Source: Alphaproteobacteria bacterium UBA2903
GTDB taxonomy: Bacteria; Pseudomonadota; Alphaproteobacteria; CAAGCB01; CAG-977
Length of the DNA stretch: 23,854 nucleotides
NCBI GenBank assembly: GCA_002349565.1
Contig: DEDN01000005.1
Location: 1 to 23,854 of the forward strand
Reading direction: 5' to 3'
Made by a program: the position numbers and the translations under genes. The notes beneath the pieces are model-generated. The model did not search any database and was not told the DNA's origin. It was given only the letters and a program-made list of their open reading frames with translations. Below, in pieces: positions 14,672-21,795 of this stretch. Numbering within the stretch: the stretch's first letter is position 1; each line of letters opens with the position of its first letter.

Positions 14672-15460
14672 ATGATTGATATGAATACCGTTACCGACGA
14701 ACAGGCGGATTACATGAACACGCCGATGGAAGCCGTTGAGGAAATTGACATGCTTTGGGACAAGTTGTCGGCGTTTTTTCCCGAATTGGGCGGCTATATT
14801 GAAACAGATTTCTGTGAACGGACGGCGCGCCGTATGGTGTGGGACATTGAAAAGGGCTTTGCGGCTCTGCCCGATAAATTTCGCGCGGTCGCTTTTCATC
14901 ATGCCGTTCTGACCGATGATTCCGATATTGTCGAAGCCTTTATCAAGGCGGCGAAAAACGCAAAAGCGGACATTGATACCGATTTTTCAGATTCCGAATA
15001 TGGAACGCCGCCATTGATGCAGGCGTGTTACAACAAATGCAGAAACGCTTTTGTTTCTTTGGTCGCAGGCGGGGCGTCCCTGTCCGTCACAGATGCCATG
15101 GGGCGCGGTTTGGCGTACGCATGCGTGTTTTCGCAGAATCTGGCTTTTATGAAGTGGGCGCAAAAGCACGGCGTCGTTTTTGATTTAAGCAATCCCGTTG
15201 ACGCGGTGCTTCCTTTGGCGGTAACGGTCGGTCGGCTTAATCCGGCTCGTTTGGACAGTTCCAGAACCGATAAACGACAAACGACGCGCCATGCGTTAAT
15301 GCGCCTGACCAAATCGTTCCAATCCAGCAATTCTTTGATAGAGGTGGCTTCATTGCGCCAATCGGATATTCGGGAAGACTTCTTTTTTAACCGCATAAAG
15401 TCGTTTTCATCATCAAAATCTGCCATTTGGTTCCTCCCTATTATCCTTGAGGAAGGATAG
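14672..15460 (+). CDS. Ankyrin-like protein with chimeric C terminus
   Basis: 262 residues from the ATG at 14672, which has AAGGAG about eight bases upstream; the frame is open to 14630 but without a better start. Residues about 65-180 read as divergent ankyrin repeats (FHHAVLTDDSDIVEAFIKAA; PPLMQACYNKCRNAFVSLVA). Beyond about residue 180 (nucleotide ~15215) the sequence turns into a Ser/Arg-rich, unconvincing protein. There the opposite strand carries a good HTH-type reading with its own ribosome site. I infer that the original 3' end was lost in a rearrangement and the frame now runs through antisense DNA to a chance stop. The protein may still be made; whether the tail folds is doubtful. 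Confidence 0.6.
   Translation: MIDMNTVTDEQADYMNTPMEAVEEIDMLWDKLSAFFPELGGYIETDFCERTARRMVWDIEKGFAALPDKFRAVAFHHAVLTDDSDIVEAFIKAAKNAKADIDTDFSDSEYGTPPLMQACYNKCRNAFVSLVAGGASLSVTDAMGRGLAYACVFSQNLAFMKWAQKHGVVFDLSNPVDAVLPLAVTVGRLNPARLDSSRTDKRQTTRHALMRLTKSFQSSNSLIEVASLRQSDIREDFFFNRIKSFSSSKSAIWFLPIILEEG
15215..15426 (-). pseudogene. Truncated HTH regulator gene (5' part only)
   Basis: Minus-strand reading from ATG 15426 with a strong GGGAGGA ribosome site (15438-15432). The first 70 residues look genuine: charged N terminus, LDWNDLVRRINAWR, then LSVLELSKRAGLSRPTVT, which fits the first helices of an XRE-type helix-turn-helix. After about residue 70 the frame stays open but no longer resembles a protein and overlaps the ankyrin gene on the other strand. 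The gene appears cut within its DNA-binding domain at about 15215. Promoter and dyad operator upstream are intact, so it could still be transcribed. Antitoxin or phage-type repressor ancestry is possible but unproven. Confidence 0.6.
15442..15459. promoter_or_regulatory. Perfect dyad operator before the HTH gene
   Basis: TATCCTTgaggAAGGATA has 7-bp arms in perfect inverted repeat with a 4-bp spacer. It lies between the candidate -10 boxes (15475-15487) and the ribosome site of the HTH gene, where an autoregulating repressor would bind. It could instead act as an RNA hairpin in the leader. Confidence 0.45.
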
Positions 15461-15474
15461 CAAAATTACAGGAA

Positions 15475-15505
15475 ATTATAAATTATATTTACCTATAAAA
15501 AGCAA
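15475..15505 (-). promoter_or_regulatory. Candidate promoter of the HTH gene
   Basis: On the minus strand TTGCTT (15505-15500) is followed after 19 bp by TATAAT (15480-15475); a second TATAAT overlaps at 15487-15482. The -10 match is perfect but spacing is long and the region is AT-rich, so confidence is moderate. Confidence 0.4.
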
Positions 15506-15526
15506 TTAAATTTTCCCGCAAAACAC

Positions 15527-15556
15527 TTTACAAACGCAAAAGTACATGATTATATT
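15527..15556 (+). promoter_or_regulatory. Candidate promoter of a small RNA
   Basis: TTTACA (15527-15532) with TATATT (15551-15556) at 18 bp, or TTATAT at 17 bp. It points into a stretch with no sizeable gene that ends in a strong plus-strand terminator. Confidence 0.4.
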
Positions 15557-15623
15557 GATAAAAATCGGTTTTAAACCTGTTAATACGCCTGCTAATAAAT
15601 TTTGATGTTTTGGGAAAGTTGAA

Positions 15624-15713
15624 ATGAAAAAAATCGCAGAAATCCTCGTCTTTTTGAAAGGGGAGGCTAAAAAATTCACCTCCAGGTTTCCCAGCCACTT
15701 CAAAAGCCGTTGA
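15624..15713 (+). CDS. Possible 29-residue basic peptide
   Basis: ATG at 15624 opens a short frame (MKKIAEILVFLKGEAKKF onward) ending at a TGA inside the terminator stem. The peptide would be amphipathic and strongly basic. GGGAAAG upstream is only a mediocre ribosome site and is also used in the RNA pairing proposed for this interval. It could be a leader peptide or small toxin, or no gene at all. Confidence 0.2.
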   Translation: MKKIAEILVFLKGEAKKFTSRFPSHFKSR

Positions 15714-15731
15714 TTTTCAACGGCTTTTTTT
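15702..15731 (+). terminator. Rho-independent terminator, plus strand
   Basis: GCCGTTGA (15706-15713), a 3-base loop and TCAACGGC (15717-15724) form a perfect 8-bp stem, followed by seven T residues and preceded by AAAA. It would end the candidate small RNA transcript. Confidence 0.85.
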
Positions 15732-15740
15732 ATAGCACAA

Positions 15741-15768
15741 AAAAGAGCCTCCGAAGAGGCTCTTTTTC
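15741..15768 (-). terminator. Bidirectional terminator ending the lipoprotein operon
   Basis: GAGCCTC and GAGGCTC arms (15745-15751, 15756-15762) around a CGAA loop, flanked by A- and T-tracts on both sides. It lies 13 bases past the stop of the LpoB-like gene and is a good terminator for the minus-strand operon, with backup for plus-strand transcripts. Confidence 0.85.
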
Positions 15769-15780
15769 GTTAAACAGGCT

Positions 15781-16395
15781 TTACCAGCCCAAACCGCTGC
15801 GTTTGGAATACTTGGAAACCGTTGTGCGCATGCGTGCGACTTCCTCGCCCGACGTAATGTCCGTAAAACGCAGGTTGACCGTGTATTCTTTGATGGTTTT
15901 GCCCTTGAACGTTTTGGGGTTCATGCGCACCGCGCCGAAAATCAGCAATTCGGCGCCCGTCTGTTTGCCGATTTTGCGAATGTCGGACGGATTGACCATC
16001 CCTTCGTTCTGGTACTGGATTTCTTTCAAAATACGATCGCGAGCGGCGGCGTCGATCAAGCGGAATTCACCCGTTTCCGACATTTGCGTCAGCAATTCGT
16101 CGTTCATATCGTCAATCGGAAAATACGCTTCCGACGTTTCGTTTTGAACTTCCGCGATAAACAGTTTGGGGCGGTGTCCCAATTCGTTCAAATAAGCGCG
16201 AAATCCGCGGTTTGTATCCATTTTCTTCATGATTTCGCCGACGGTGTTCTGCGTATCCGTCAACAGCCATTCGTCGGTGATTTCCATGGCTTTTTCGTCG
16301 CCTTCCGCCGTCGAAAGGCGTTCGGCTTTGAAGCTTGCACAGCCTTGCAGAGCCAATGTCGCCGACAACAGTAAAGCGGTCAAAAATTTGTTCAT
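15781..16395 (-). CDS. LpoB-like outer-membrane lipoprotein
   Basis: 204 residues with a lipoprotein signal ending LQGC (C19) and no Asp at +2, so probably sorted to the outer membrane. The mature part resembles the LpoB/COG3417 family: a TDxxL-type helix, PKLFIAEVQNETSEAYFPID, a conserved stretch RDRILKEIQYQNEGMVNPSD and TGAELLIFGAV near the end. In E. coli LpoB activates the peptidoglycan synthase PBP1b; whether this relative has that partner is unknown. It is the last gene before the terminator at 15741-15768, 12 bases after the LPP20-like gene. The neighbouring COG3014- and LPP20-type genes are frequent companions of LpoB-like genes. Confidence 0.8.
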   Translation of the reverse strand: MNKFLTALLLSATLALQGCASFKAERLSTAEGDEKAMEITDEWLLTDTQNTVGEIMKKMDTNRGFRAYLNELGHRPKLFIAEVQNETSEAYFPIDDMNDELLTQMSETGEFRLIDAAARDRILKEIQYQNEGMVNPSDIRKIGKQTGAELLIFGAVRMNPKTFKGKTIKEYTVNLRFTDITSGEEVARMRTTVSKYSKRSGLGW

Positions 16396-16407
16396 TTTTT
16401 CATCCCT

Positions 16408-17349
16408 TTAAAAGTTCAGGTTTAAAATGTTTTCTTTCAGGTAATCCTGCAAAGATTCCAAAGCCTTTCCGTACGCCTGCTTTTCGTTCAAGCCCGATTC
16501 CGTCAACGTCGTCGCCAGCACTTCCGCGTCGACGCCGCGTTTGTCGGGCGCGGACAGCGTAAAGTGATAGTCGTATTTGACAAAGCCGTCGACTTTCAAA
16601 AACTGCTCTTCGGCTTGCAGGGAAATCGTTACAACGGGCGTGTTCAAAGCGGGTTTGGCGGCGAATGTATAGCCGTTTTCCGCCAGCACGGAACGAACCG
16701 CCTGAACAAAAGCGGGCGAACCGCCGCGCGATTGCAGATAGATGTGGCGTTTGCCGATGCGGGCTTTTTTGTTGCCGTACACCTGTTCATACGACACGGA
16801 TTCGACAATCAGCTGCCCCGTCAGCGTGATATAGCGCTGATTGATGCCGCGGCGCTGTTCGTACAGTTTTTCCAGCTTGACGGCGGCGGCGGGGGAATCC
16901 TCTTTCAGCAAAGATTCCATTTTCGCATCCAAATCGTCGATTTCTTCGCGGGTGATTTTCGCGGCTTTGTTTTTGTCAAGCGTCGCCAACGCGTACACCG
17001 TTCCGTTTTCCGTAAACGTGTCGCGGATTTCGGTCGCGGTCAGCAAAACATCGGACGATTCGGAAACGAAATCGCGCGCGTTAAACGACAAATCGTCGCC
17101 GTTCGCCTTGGTTTCCGTCGAAAAAGACGATTTGACGCGGGCTTGAAACACTTTGGCAAGCCCTGCCCGTCCGTCGGCTTTGGCGACGGTCAGACTGCGC
17201 CCCGAACCGACGGCGCACAATTCGTCCGCCGAACATTCGGCATACGGACTGTCCACCCAAGCGGGCTTGGCGGTTTTGTCCGCCTTTGCCGACGCGCACG
17301 CCGACAAAAGCAGAACCAAACCGACAGCGAAAACCGAACGATTATTCAT
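16408..17349 (-). CDS. LPP20-family lipoprotein
   Basis: 313 residues with lipobox LLSAC (C18). The segment after the signal (AVGSGRSLTVAKADGRAGLAK) through VYALATLDK fits the LPP20 fold seen in many cell-envelope lipoproteins: a helix whose Ala/Arg pattern is followed by a beta-sheet core. A central helical Lys/Glu region (about 130-165) and a C-terminal beta-rich domain follow. Function in this family is poorly known; outer-membrane association is inferred from the lipobox. The start overlaps the stop of the preceding gene by 8 bases, so the two are translationally coupled. Confidence 0.75.
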   Translation of the reverse strand: MNNRSVFAVGLVLLLSACASAKADKTAKPAWVDSPYAECSADELCAVGSGRSLTVAKADGRAGLAKVFQARVKSSFSTETKANGDDLSFNARDFVSESSDVLLTATEIRDTFTENGTVYALATLDKNKAAKITREEIDDLDAKMESLLKEDSPAAAVKLEKLYEQRRGINQRYITLTGQLIVESVSYEQVYGNKKARIGKRHIYLQSRGGSPAFVQAVRSVLAENGYTFAAKPALNTPVVTISLQAEEQFLKVDGFVKYDYHFTLSAPDKRGVDAEVLATTLTESGLNEKQAYGKALESLQDYLKENILNLNF

Positions 17350-17950
17350 TTTCGTCGGCTTTCAAAGCTTCAACCGTTTTGTCGACGGCTTTTTCCATGG
17401 CGGCTTTGTCTTCACCCTTCAAAGTGCGCATGGTTTTGGCTTTGTACATTTCCAAAGCGTCGGCAAGCGCGTCTTTTTTGATTTTGACGGCAACATCGCA
17501 TTTATAGCCGACGGAATCCTTTTCCGCGCCCAGCGATTTCAAATAAGCGCGGCGTTCCCAGTATTTTTCGGCAACGACAACACCGTGCAGGTTGACCTGA
17601 ATGTTCTGTTCCAGTTTTTCTTTCATTTTGACGTTGGCGGAATCGTCGGCGGATTTGCGGTTTTCTTCAAACGCGCCCATGATTTCCTGCGCGACTTCGG
17701 ACGCGATTTTACGCGTGGCGTTCACTTCGGCGGAACGCAGGCACAGTCCTTTGTCCACATTGACGGCATCGGCGACGAAATAACGGTTCGTTTTGCGTTC
17801 GGCGGACGAATCGATTTTCGGCGTTTTGGATTGGGTCGTCCACGCCGGTTTCGACGTTTCGGACGCGTCCTTGACTTCATAGTCGGGTTTGAAGCCCGCG
17901 CAAGCGGTCAGCAGGCTCAAAGCGGCAACGGTCAAAACTTTGTTCTTCAT
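17342..17950 (-). CDS. LPP20-like lipoprotein
   Basis: 202 residues; ATG 17950 is chosen because AAAGGAG precedes it and it begins a clean lipoprotein signal (MKNKVLTVAALSLLTAC, C17). The frame is open nine codons further to a TTG with no ribosome site. The pattern AEVNATRKIASEVAQEI, then YWERRAYLKS and YKCDVAVKIKKDAL, resembles LPP20-type domains like the following gene, though more divergent. The mature protein is small and highly charged. The C-terminal 30 residues are a Lys/Glu/Asp-rich helix. It lies 39 bases after the COG3014-like gene. A common complex with the other three lipoproteins is inferred from gene order only. Confidence 0.7.
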   Translation of the reverse strand: MKNKVLTVAALSLLTACAGFKPDYEVKDASETSKPAWTTQSKTPKIDSSAERKTNRYFVADAVNVDKGLCLRSAEVNATRKIASEVAQEIMGAFEENRKSADDSANVKMKEKLEQNIQVNLHGVVVAEKYWERRAYLKSLGAEKDSVGYKCDVAVKIKKDALADALEMYKAKTMRTLKGEDKAAMEKAVDKTVEALKADENE

Positions 17951-17989
17951 GGATATGCTCCTTTGTTTCCAGTTCAAGTGTTCCTATTT

Positions 17990-19423
17990 TCACCCGTTTG
18001 GCAGGTTCAGGTCAACCAAAACCGCACGGGAATCGTCAACGGTGAACGAAAATTTTTGCACCGTTCGAGCATTGCTTTCGATTTCGGCGGAATAATCGCC
18101 TGTTTTCAACGGGATTGACTGCTGAAACACGGCATCGGGCAACAATCCCCAATAGCGCACGTCGGCGTATTCGGACGCTTCGATTCCCCTGACCAGTCCC
18201 GCGAAAATCCCGTAAGCCGCCAAAGCCGTCCACGGATTTTGCGAATCGTAAGCGGCGCACGCCGTCACAACGGCGGAAACGTATTTTGCGGTCAGACGCG
18301 CCCCTTTGGACGAAATCAGCTGCGCGCGTTTGTTTTTGTAGGCTTTGTACGCCGTTTCGGACACGGGCGCGGTCAGGACAAGGGGAACATCCGCCGCCTG
18401 TTTTCCGTCGGCGTCGAAAACCTTTATCCGATAGCTTGCGGCTTTCGGCGGTTCGGGAACGCTCGGAATCTCAAACGCGATGCGCTGCCCCGGCAGGATA
18501 TGTCCCAAACAGCTTGCCAAATCGTTGCCGTTGCCCGCCGCCAAAAACACCGCCAAGGGAATTTGAAAATCGACCTTTTCCGCGACTTTCGGCGTTACAA
18601 GCCCCGTTTTGACCAAAAAACGCACGTTTTTCTTTTTGATGCCGTCCGCCGTCAAATCCGCCGCTTTTTCCCGCGCGTATTTTACCAGCTTTTCGCCGTT
18701 TTCACCTTGCAAAGACGGAATATCTGCATAGTCGGATTCCAGCAGCTTCGCCGCGTCTTTGTACAGCTGACGCGCGATTTGGCGATCGCCGCTTGAACCG
18801 TAAATATCGTGGAACTCTCCGCCCCATGTTTTGGCAAGCATATCTTGATGAAAGTCGTTTTTGTCCGCCGATTCGTTGGTCAGCGTCGTCAGCAAAGCGT
18901 TCCAATCCAGCAAAGCCGCGCGCGCCGCCGACAAATGCCGCCGCTTTTCGGATTCGGACAATTCTTTTTTGGCAACAGCCGTTTCCACGCCGTCTTTTTC
19001 AGCCGTATAGGCTTCGTAAAAGCCCTGCTTGTACAAACGGTAGTTCGTCAGGGACAAATAAAACCGCAGCAGCGACAGCTCGTATCTTTCGCCCGCGTAC
19101 GGAACCACGCCGTTGCCAGCGAATTGCGCCGCGACCGATTTGGAAACGCTTTTGGTGTACAATCGTTTCGACAAGTCGTGCGCCGCGTCGAAATTTTGCA
19201 AAGCTTGGAAATATTCGCCGTTCAAATAATGATACGCCCCCAGTTCCAAATACCGCGCCAGCAGCGACGCATCGTCTTTGTAAAAATCGTCGTCCTTGGT
19301 CAAATCATACGCCGCCTGCATATCGCCGCGGCGCACCGCATCGACGAATTTTGCGTGTTCCAATCCCGTATGCCCGCATGCCGAAAGCAGCAAAACCGCA
19401 ACAGCCGCCACCATCCGCCGCAT
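17990..19423 (-). CDS. COG3014-like lipoprotein with TPR-like N-terminal part
   Basis: 477 residues, lipobox LLLSAC (C16). The first 130 mature residues are helical and TPR-like (ARYLELGAYHYLNGEYFQAL), fitting a scaffold. The middle and C-terminal parts fit the COG3014 family: a conserved region around LVKTGLVTPKVAEKVDFQIP, two beta-rich segments, and a hydrophobic AVVTACAAYDSQNPWTALAA stretch that may be buried or membrane-associated. The family is known mainly from clusters with LpoB-like genes. ATG 19423 is followed by a second ATG three codons later; either could serve. It starts four bases after the engB stop, linking the lipoproteins to the core operon. Confidence 0.8.
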   Translation of the reverse strand: MRRMVAAVAVLLLSACGHTGLEHAKFVDAVRRGDMQAAYDLTKDDDFYKDDASLLARYLELGAYHYLNGEYFQALQNFDAAHDLSKRLYTKSVSKSVAAQFAGNGVVPYAGERYELSLLRFYLSLTNYRLYKQGFYEAYTAEKDGVETAVAKKELSESEKRRHLSAARAALLDWNALLTTLTNESADKNDFHQDMLAKTWGGEFHDIYGSSGDRQIARQLYKDAAKLLESDYADIPSLQGENGEKLVKYAREKAADLTADGIKKKNVRFLVKTGLVTPKVAEKVDFQIPLAVFLAAGNGNDLASCLGHILPGQRIAFEIPSVPEPPKAASYRIKVFDADGKQAADVPLVLTAPVSETAYKAYKNKRAQLISSKGARLTAKYVSAVVTACAAYDSQNPWTALAAYGIFAGLVRGIEASEYADVRYWGLLPDAVFQQSIPLKTGDYSAEIESNARTVQKFSFTVDDSRAVLVDLNLPNG

Positions 19424-19427
19424 GGGA

Positions 19428-20081
19428 TTACGTCCTTGTCAGCGTCAGCAGTTCGGCGCGCAGTTCGGGCAGTCCCGTTTTGGTTTCCGAACTGGTCGGA
19501 AAGATTTCGGGATACGCTGCCGTGTGTTTGGCAAGCTCCGCGGCGACTTCCTGCGTTACTTTTTTCAAAGCACCCGCGCCGATTTTGTCCGTCTTGGTCA
19601 AAACGACCTGATAAACAACGGCGGCTTTGTCCATCATCGTCATCACGTCGCGGTCGGTTTTCTTCAATCCGTGCCGCGAATCGATTAACAGGCAGACGCG
19701 GCGCAGATTCGGACGCCCTTTCAGGTATTGGTTGACCAAATCCTGCCACGCTTTGACGGTTTCGGGGGGCGCTTTGGCGAATCCGTACCCCGGCATGTCA
19801 ACTAGCCGCAGCGTTCCGCCCAAATCGAAAAAGTTCAGCATCTGCGTGCGCCCCGGCGTGTTCGACGTGCGGGCGATTTCCTTGCGTCCGACCAAAGCGT
19901 TAATCAGGCTGGACTTGCCGACGTTCGAAATCCCCGTAAAAGCGATTTCGGGAATGCCCGCGGGCGTCGGCAGCTGTTTCAAGTCCGCAACGCTCAGCAT
20001 AAACGTGCAGTCTTTCAAAAACAGCTTGCGCCCGTCTTCGATCAAAGCCGCCTGCTGTTCGGGGGAAAGCGCGTTATCCAT
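19428..20081 (-). CDS. engB: Ribosome biogenesis GTPase EngB (YsxC/YihA)
   Basis: Essential GTPase that assists assembly of the large ribosomal subunit. 217 residues from ATG 20081, typical length. G1 is GISNVGKS (50-57), G2 around TSNTPGRTQ (72-80), G3 DMPG (95-98), G4 TKTD (162-165) and G5 SSE (197-199). The second residue of G1 is Ile where most family members have Arg. The ATG overlaps the yidC stop by one base (TGATG), so re-initiation is expected; a GTG one codon earlier is possible. Position after yidC is typical of alphaproteobacteria. Confidence 0.95.
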   Translation of the reverse strand: MDNALSPEQQAALIEDGRKLFLKDCTFMLSVADLKQLPTPAGIPEIAFTGISNVGKSSLINALVGRKEIARTSNTPGRTQMLNFFDLGGTLRLVDMPGYGFAKAPPETVKAWQDLVNQYLKGRPNLRRVCLLIDSRHGLKKTDRDVMTMMDKAAVVYQVVLTKTDKIGAGALKKVTQEVAAELAKHTAAYPEIFPTSSETKTGLPELRAELLTLTRT

Positions 20082-21772
20082 CACTTTTTACCCTGTCTGC
20101 GAATGGCTTTCTGCTGGGCGATGGACAGCAGGTTACTCCACGACCAGTAAATCACCAATCCCGACGCCAGATGTCCCAGCAGGAACATCATAAACCACGG
20201 CATCAGGCTCAGCACCGCGTTTTGCGTTTTGTCGCCCGCTTTCGGGTTCATTTGCTGCTGAATCCACATCGTCAATCCCATGATCACGGGCCATACGCCG
20301 ATGTTGATCATATCGGGAACGGGCCAGTTGACCAACCCGAACAGCGTAAACACGGACGACGGATCGGGCGCGGACAAATCGCGAATCCAGCCGTAAAACG
20401 GTGCCTGACGCAGTTCCAAAGAAATGTACAGCACTTTGTAGAGCGAGAAAAACACGGGAATCTGAATCAGCATCGGCAGACAGCCCGCCGCGGGATTGAT
20501 TTTTTCATCGCGGTACAGGTTCATCACGGCTTGGTTGAACGCCACTTTGTCATCGCCGTATTTTTCGCGCATAGCGTCGATTCTGGGCTGAATGTCTTTC
20601 ATTTTGTTCATATTGACGTACGATTTGTTCGCAATCGGATACATCGCCAGACGCAGCAAAAACGCGAACATCAAAATCGCCAGCCCCATGTTTCCCAGCA
20701 AAGAATTGAACCAGCTCAGGATGAAGAAGAACGGCTTGGTCAGGAAATAATACCACCCGAAATCAACCGTCAGATCGAACCGTTTGATGCCCAAATCCTT
20801 TTCGTAAGCGTCAATCAGCTTCAATTCCTTTGCCCCCGCAAACAGGCGCGCGGTCGTCTGAACCGCCTGCCCCGCCTGAATCATCACCGGCGGCAAACGG
20901 TAATCGGCTTGGAAATGTTTGCCTTCCGCGCTGTCGCTTTCGCTGAAACGAACGTTGACGTTTTGCAAATTCTGATCAAAAGCCAGAACACCCATCCAAT
21001 ACTTGTCGGTAATGCCCGTCCAGCCGCCTGTCGTATCGTAAGACGCCTGTTTGTCTTTGGCGATTTTATCGTAAGCGTATTCTTTCAATCCGCCGTCGGC
21101 GTAAGCGACCAATCCTTCCAAAACCGCCCCGCGCTGAGACGGCGGAACGTTCGTGCGCCCCACCAATCCGTAGTTGAACAGCGTAAACGCGCGGTCGGCA
21201 TAGTTTTCAACACGGTCGGTCACCGTGAACATATAGTTTTCGTCCACGGAAATCTGACGAATGAATTTCAGCCCCGCTTGATTGTCCCACGTCAAAGTAA
21301 CGGGCTTTTCAGGCGTCAATTCTTCGTCCGCCGTCGACCAAACCGTTTGCGCATTCGGCAAAGCCAATCCGAATTCGTTGGAAATCCAGCCGAATTCCGC
21401 AAAGAACGGAAACGCCGTTCCGACGGGCGAAAACAGCGTGATATGCGGGCTGTTTTCATCCAGCGTTTCGCGGTATTTCAGCAAAGACAGGTTGTCGAAA
21501 CGCGCGCCTTTCAGCCGCAAAGACCCTTTGACCGACGGCGTTTTAACCGTCAGATGGGCATTTTCGTCAACGGCTTGTTCGATTGACACGGGCGCGGGCG
21601 CTTTGGCGACCGTCGGCGACGCGGCAGGTGCGGAGGAAACAACTTCGGGCGCTTTGGCGGTTTGCGGCGATTCCGCCTGCGGGAAAATGGCGTCCACCGC
21701 GAAAAGCAAAATCGCGGAGAATACTATCGCCAAAATCAAATTGCGTTTTTCCATATTGTTTTGTTGTTCCAT
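20081..21772 (-). CDS. yidC: Membrane protein insertase YidC
   Basis: Inserts and folds inner-membrane proteins, alone or with SecYEG. 563 residues from ATG 21772, chosen because AGGTG lies six bases upstream; the frame continues upstream without a better start. An N-terminal transmembrane helix (about 8-26) is followed by an Ala/Pro/Ser-rich linker, the large periplasmic P1 domain (about 60-330) and the conserved insertase core (about 350-555). The core includes LAMYPIANKSYVNMNKMKDI, the cytoplasmic hairpin EKYGDDKVAFNQAVMNLY and AAGCLPMLIQIPVFFSLYKV. The tail is short and basic (QQKAIRRQGKK). It follows the double yidD gene and overlaps engB. Confidence 0.97.
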   Translation of the reverse strand: MEQQNNMEKRNLILAIVFSAILLFAVDAIFPQAESPQTAKAPEVVSSAPAASPTVAKAPAPVSIEQAVDENAHLTVKTPSVKGSLRLKGARFDNLSLLKYRETLDENSPHITLFSPVGTAFPFFAEFGWISNEFGLALPNAQTVWSTADEELTPEKPVTLTWDNQAGLKFIRQISVDENYMFTVTDRVENYADRAFTLFNYGLVGRTNVPPSQRGAVLEGLVAYADGGLKEYAYDKIAKDKQASYDTTGGWTGITDKYWMGVLAFDQNLQNVNVRFSESDSAEGKHFQADYRLPPVMIQAGQAVQTTARLFAGAKELKLIDAYEKDLGIKRFDLTVDFGWYYFLTKPFFFILSWFNSLLGNMGLAILMFAFLLRLAMYPIANKSYVNMNKMKDIQPRIDAMREKYGDDKVAFNQAVMNLYRDEKINPAAGCLPMLIQIPVFFSLYKVLYISLELRQAPFYGWIRDLSAPDPSSVFTLFGLVNWPVPDMINIGVWPVIMGLTMWIQQQMNPKAGDKTQNAVLSLMPWFMMFLLGHLASGLVIYWSWSNLLSIAQQKAIRRQGKK

Positions 21773-21795
21773 TACACACACCTGTTTTGTTCGGA

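Larger units (their letters stand above)
15563..15731 (+). ncRNA. Candidate small RNA of about 170 nt
   Basis: The interval between a plausible promoter and a strong terminator holds no clear protein gene but has coherent base pairing. GGGAAA (15612-15617) pairs with TTTCCC (15687-15692), enclosing a 10-bp hairpin with one mismatch (15644-15653 with 15657-15666, loop TTG). A competing stem uses GGAGG 15662-15666 with CCTCC 15679-15683. The two inner stems are mutually exclusive, as in attenuators or switching RNAs. It does not look like 6S, 4.5S, tmRNA or RNase P RNA to me. A 29-codon reading frame lies within it, so a small mRNA is an alternative. No known family assigned. Confidence 0.35.

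Noticed and set aside
15506..15703. 65-codon minus-strand open frame antisense to the candidate small RNA
   Set aside because: No ribosome site and low-complexity hydrophobic content; more likely a by-product of the AT-rich sequence.
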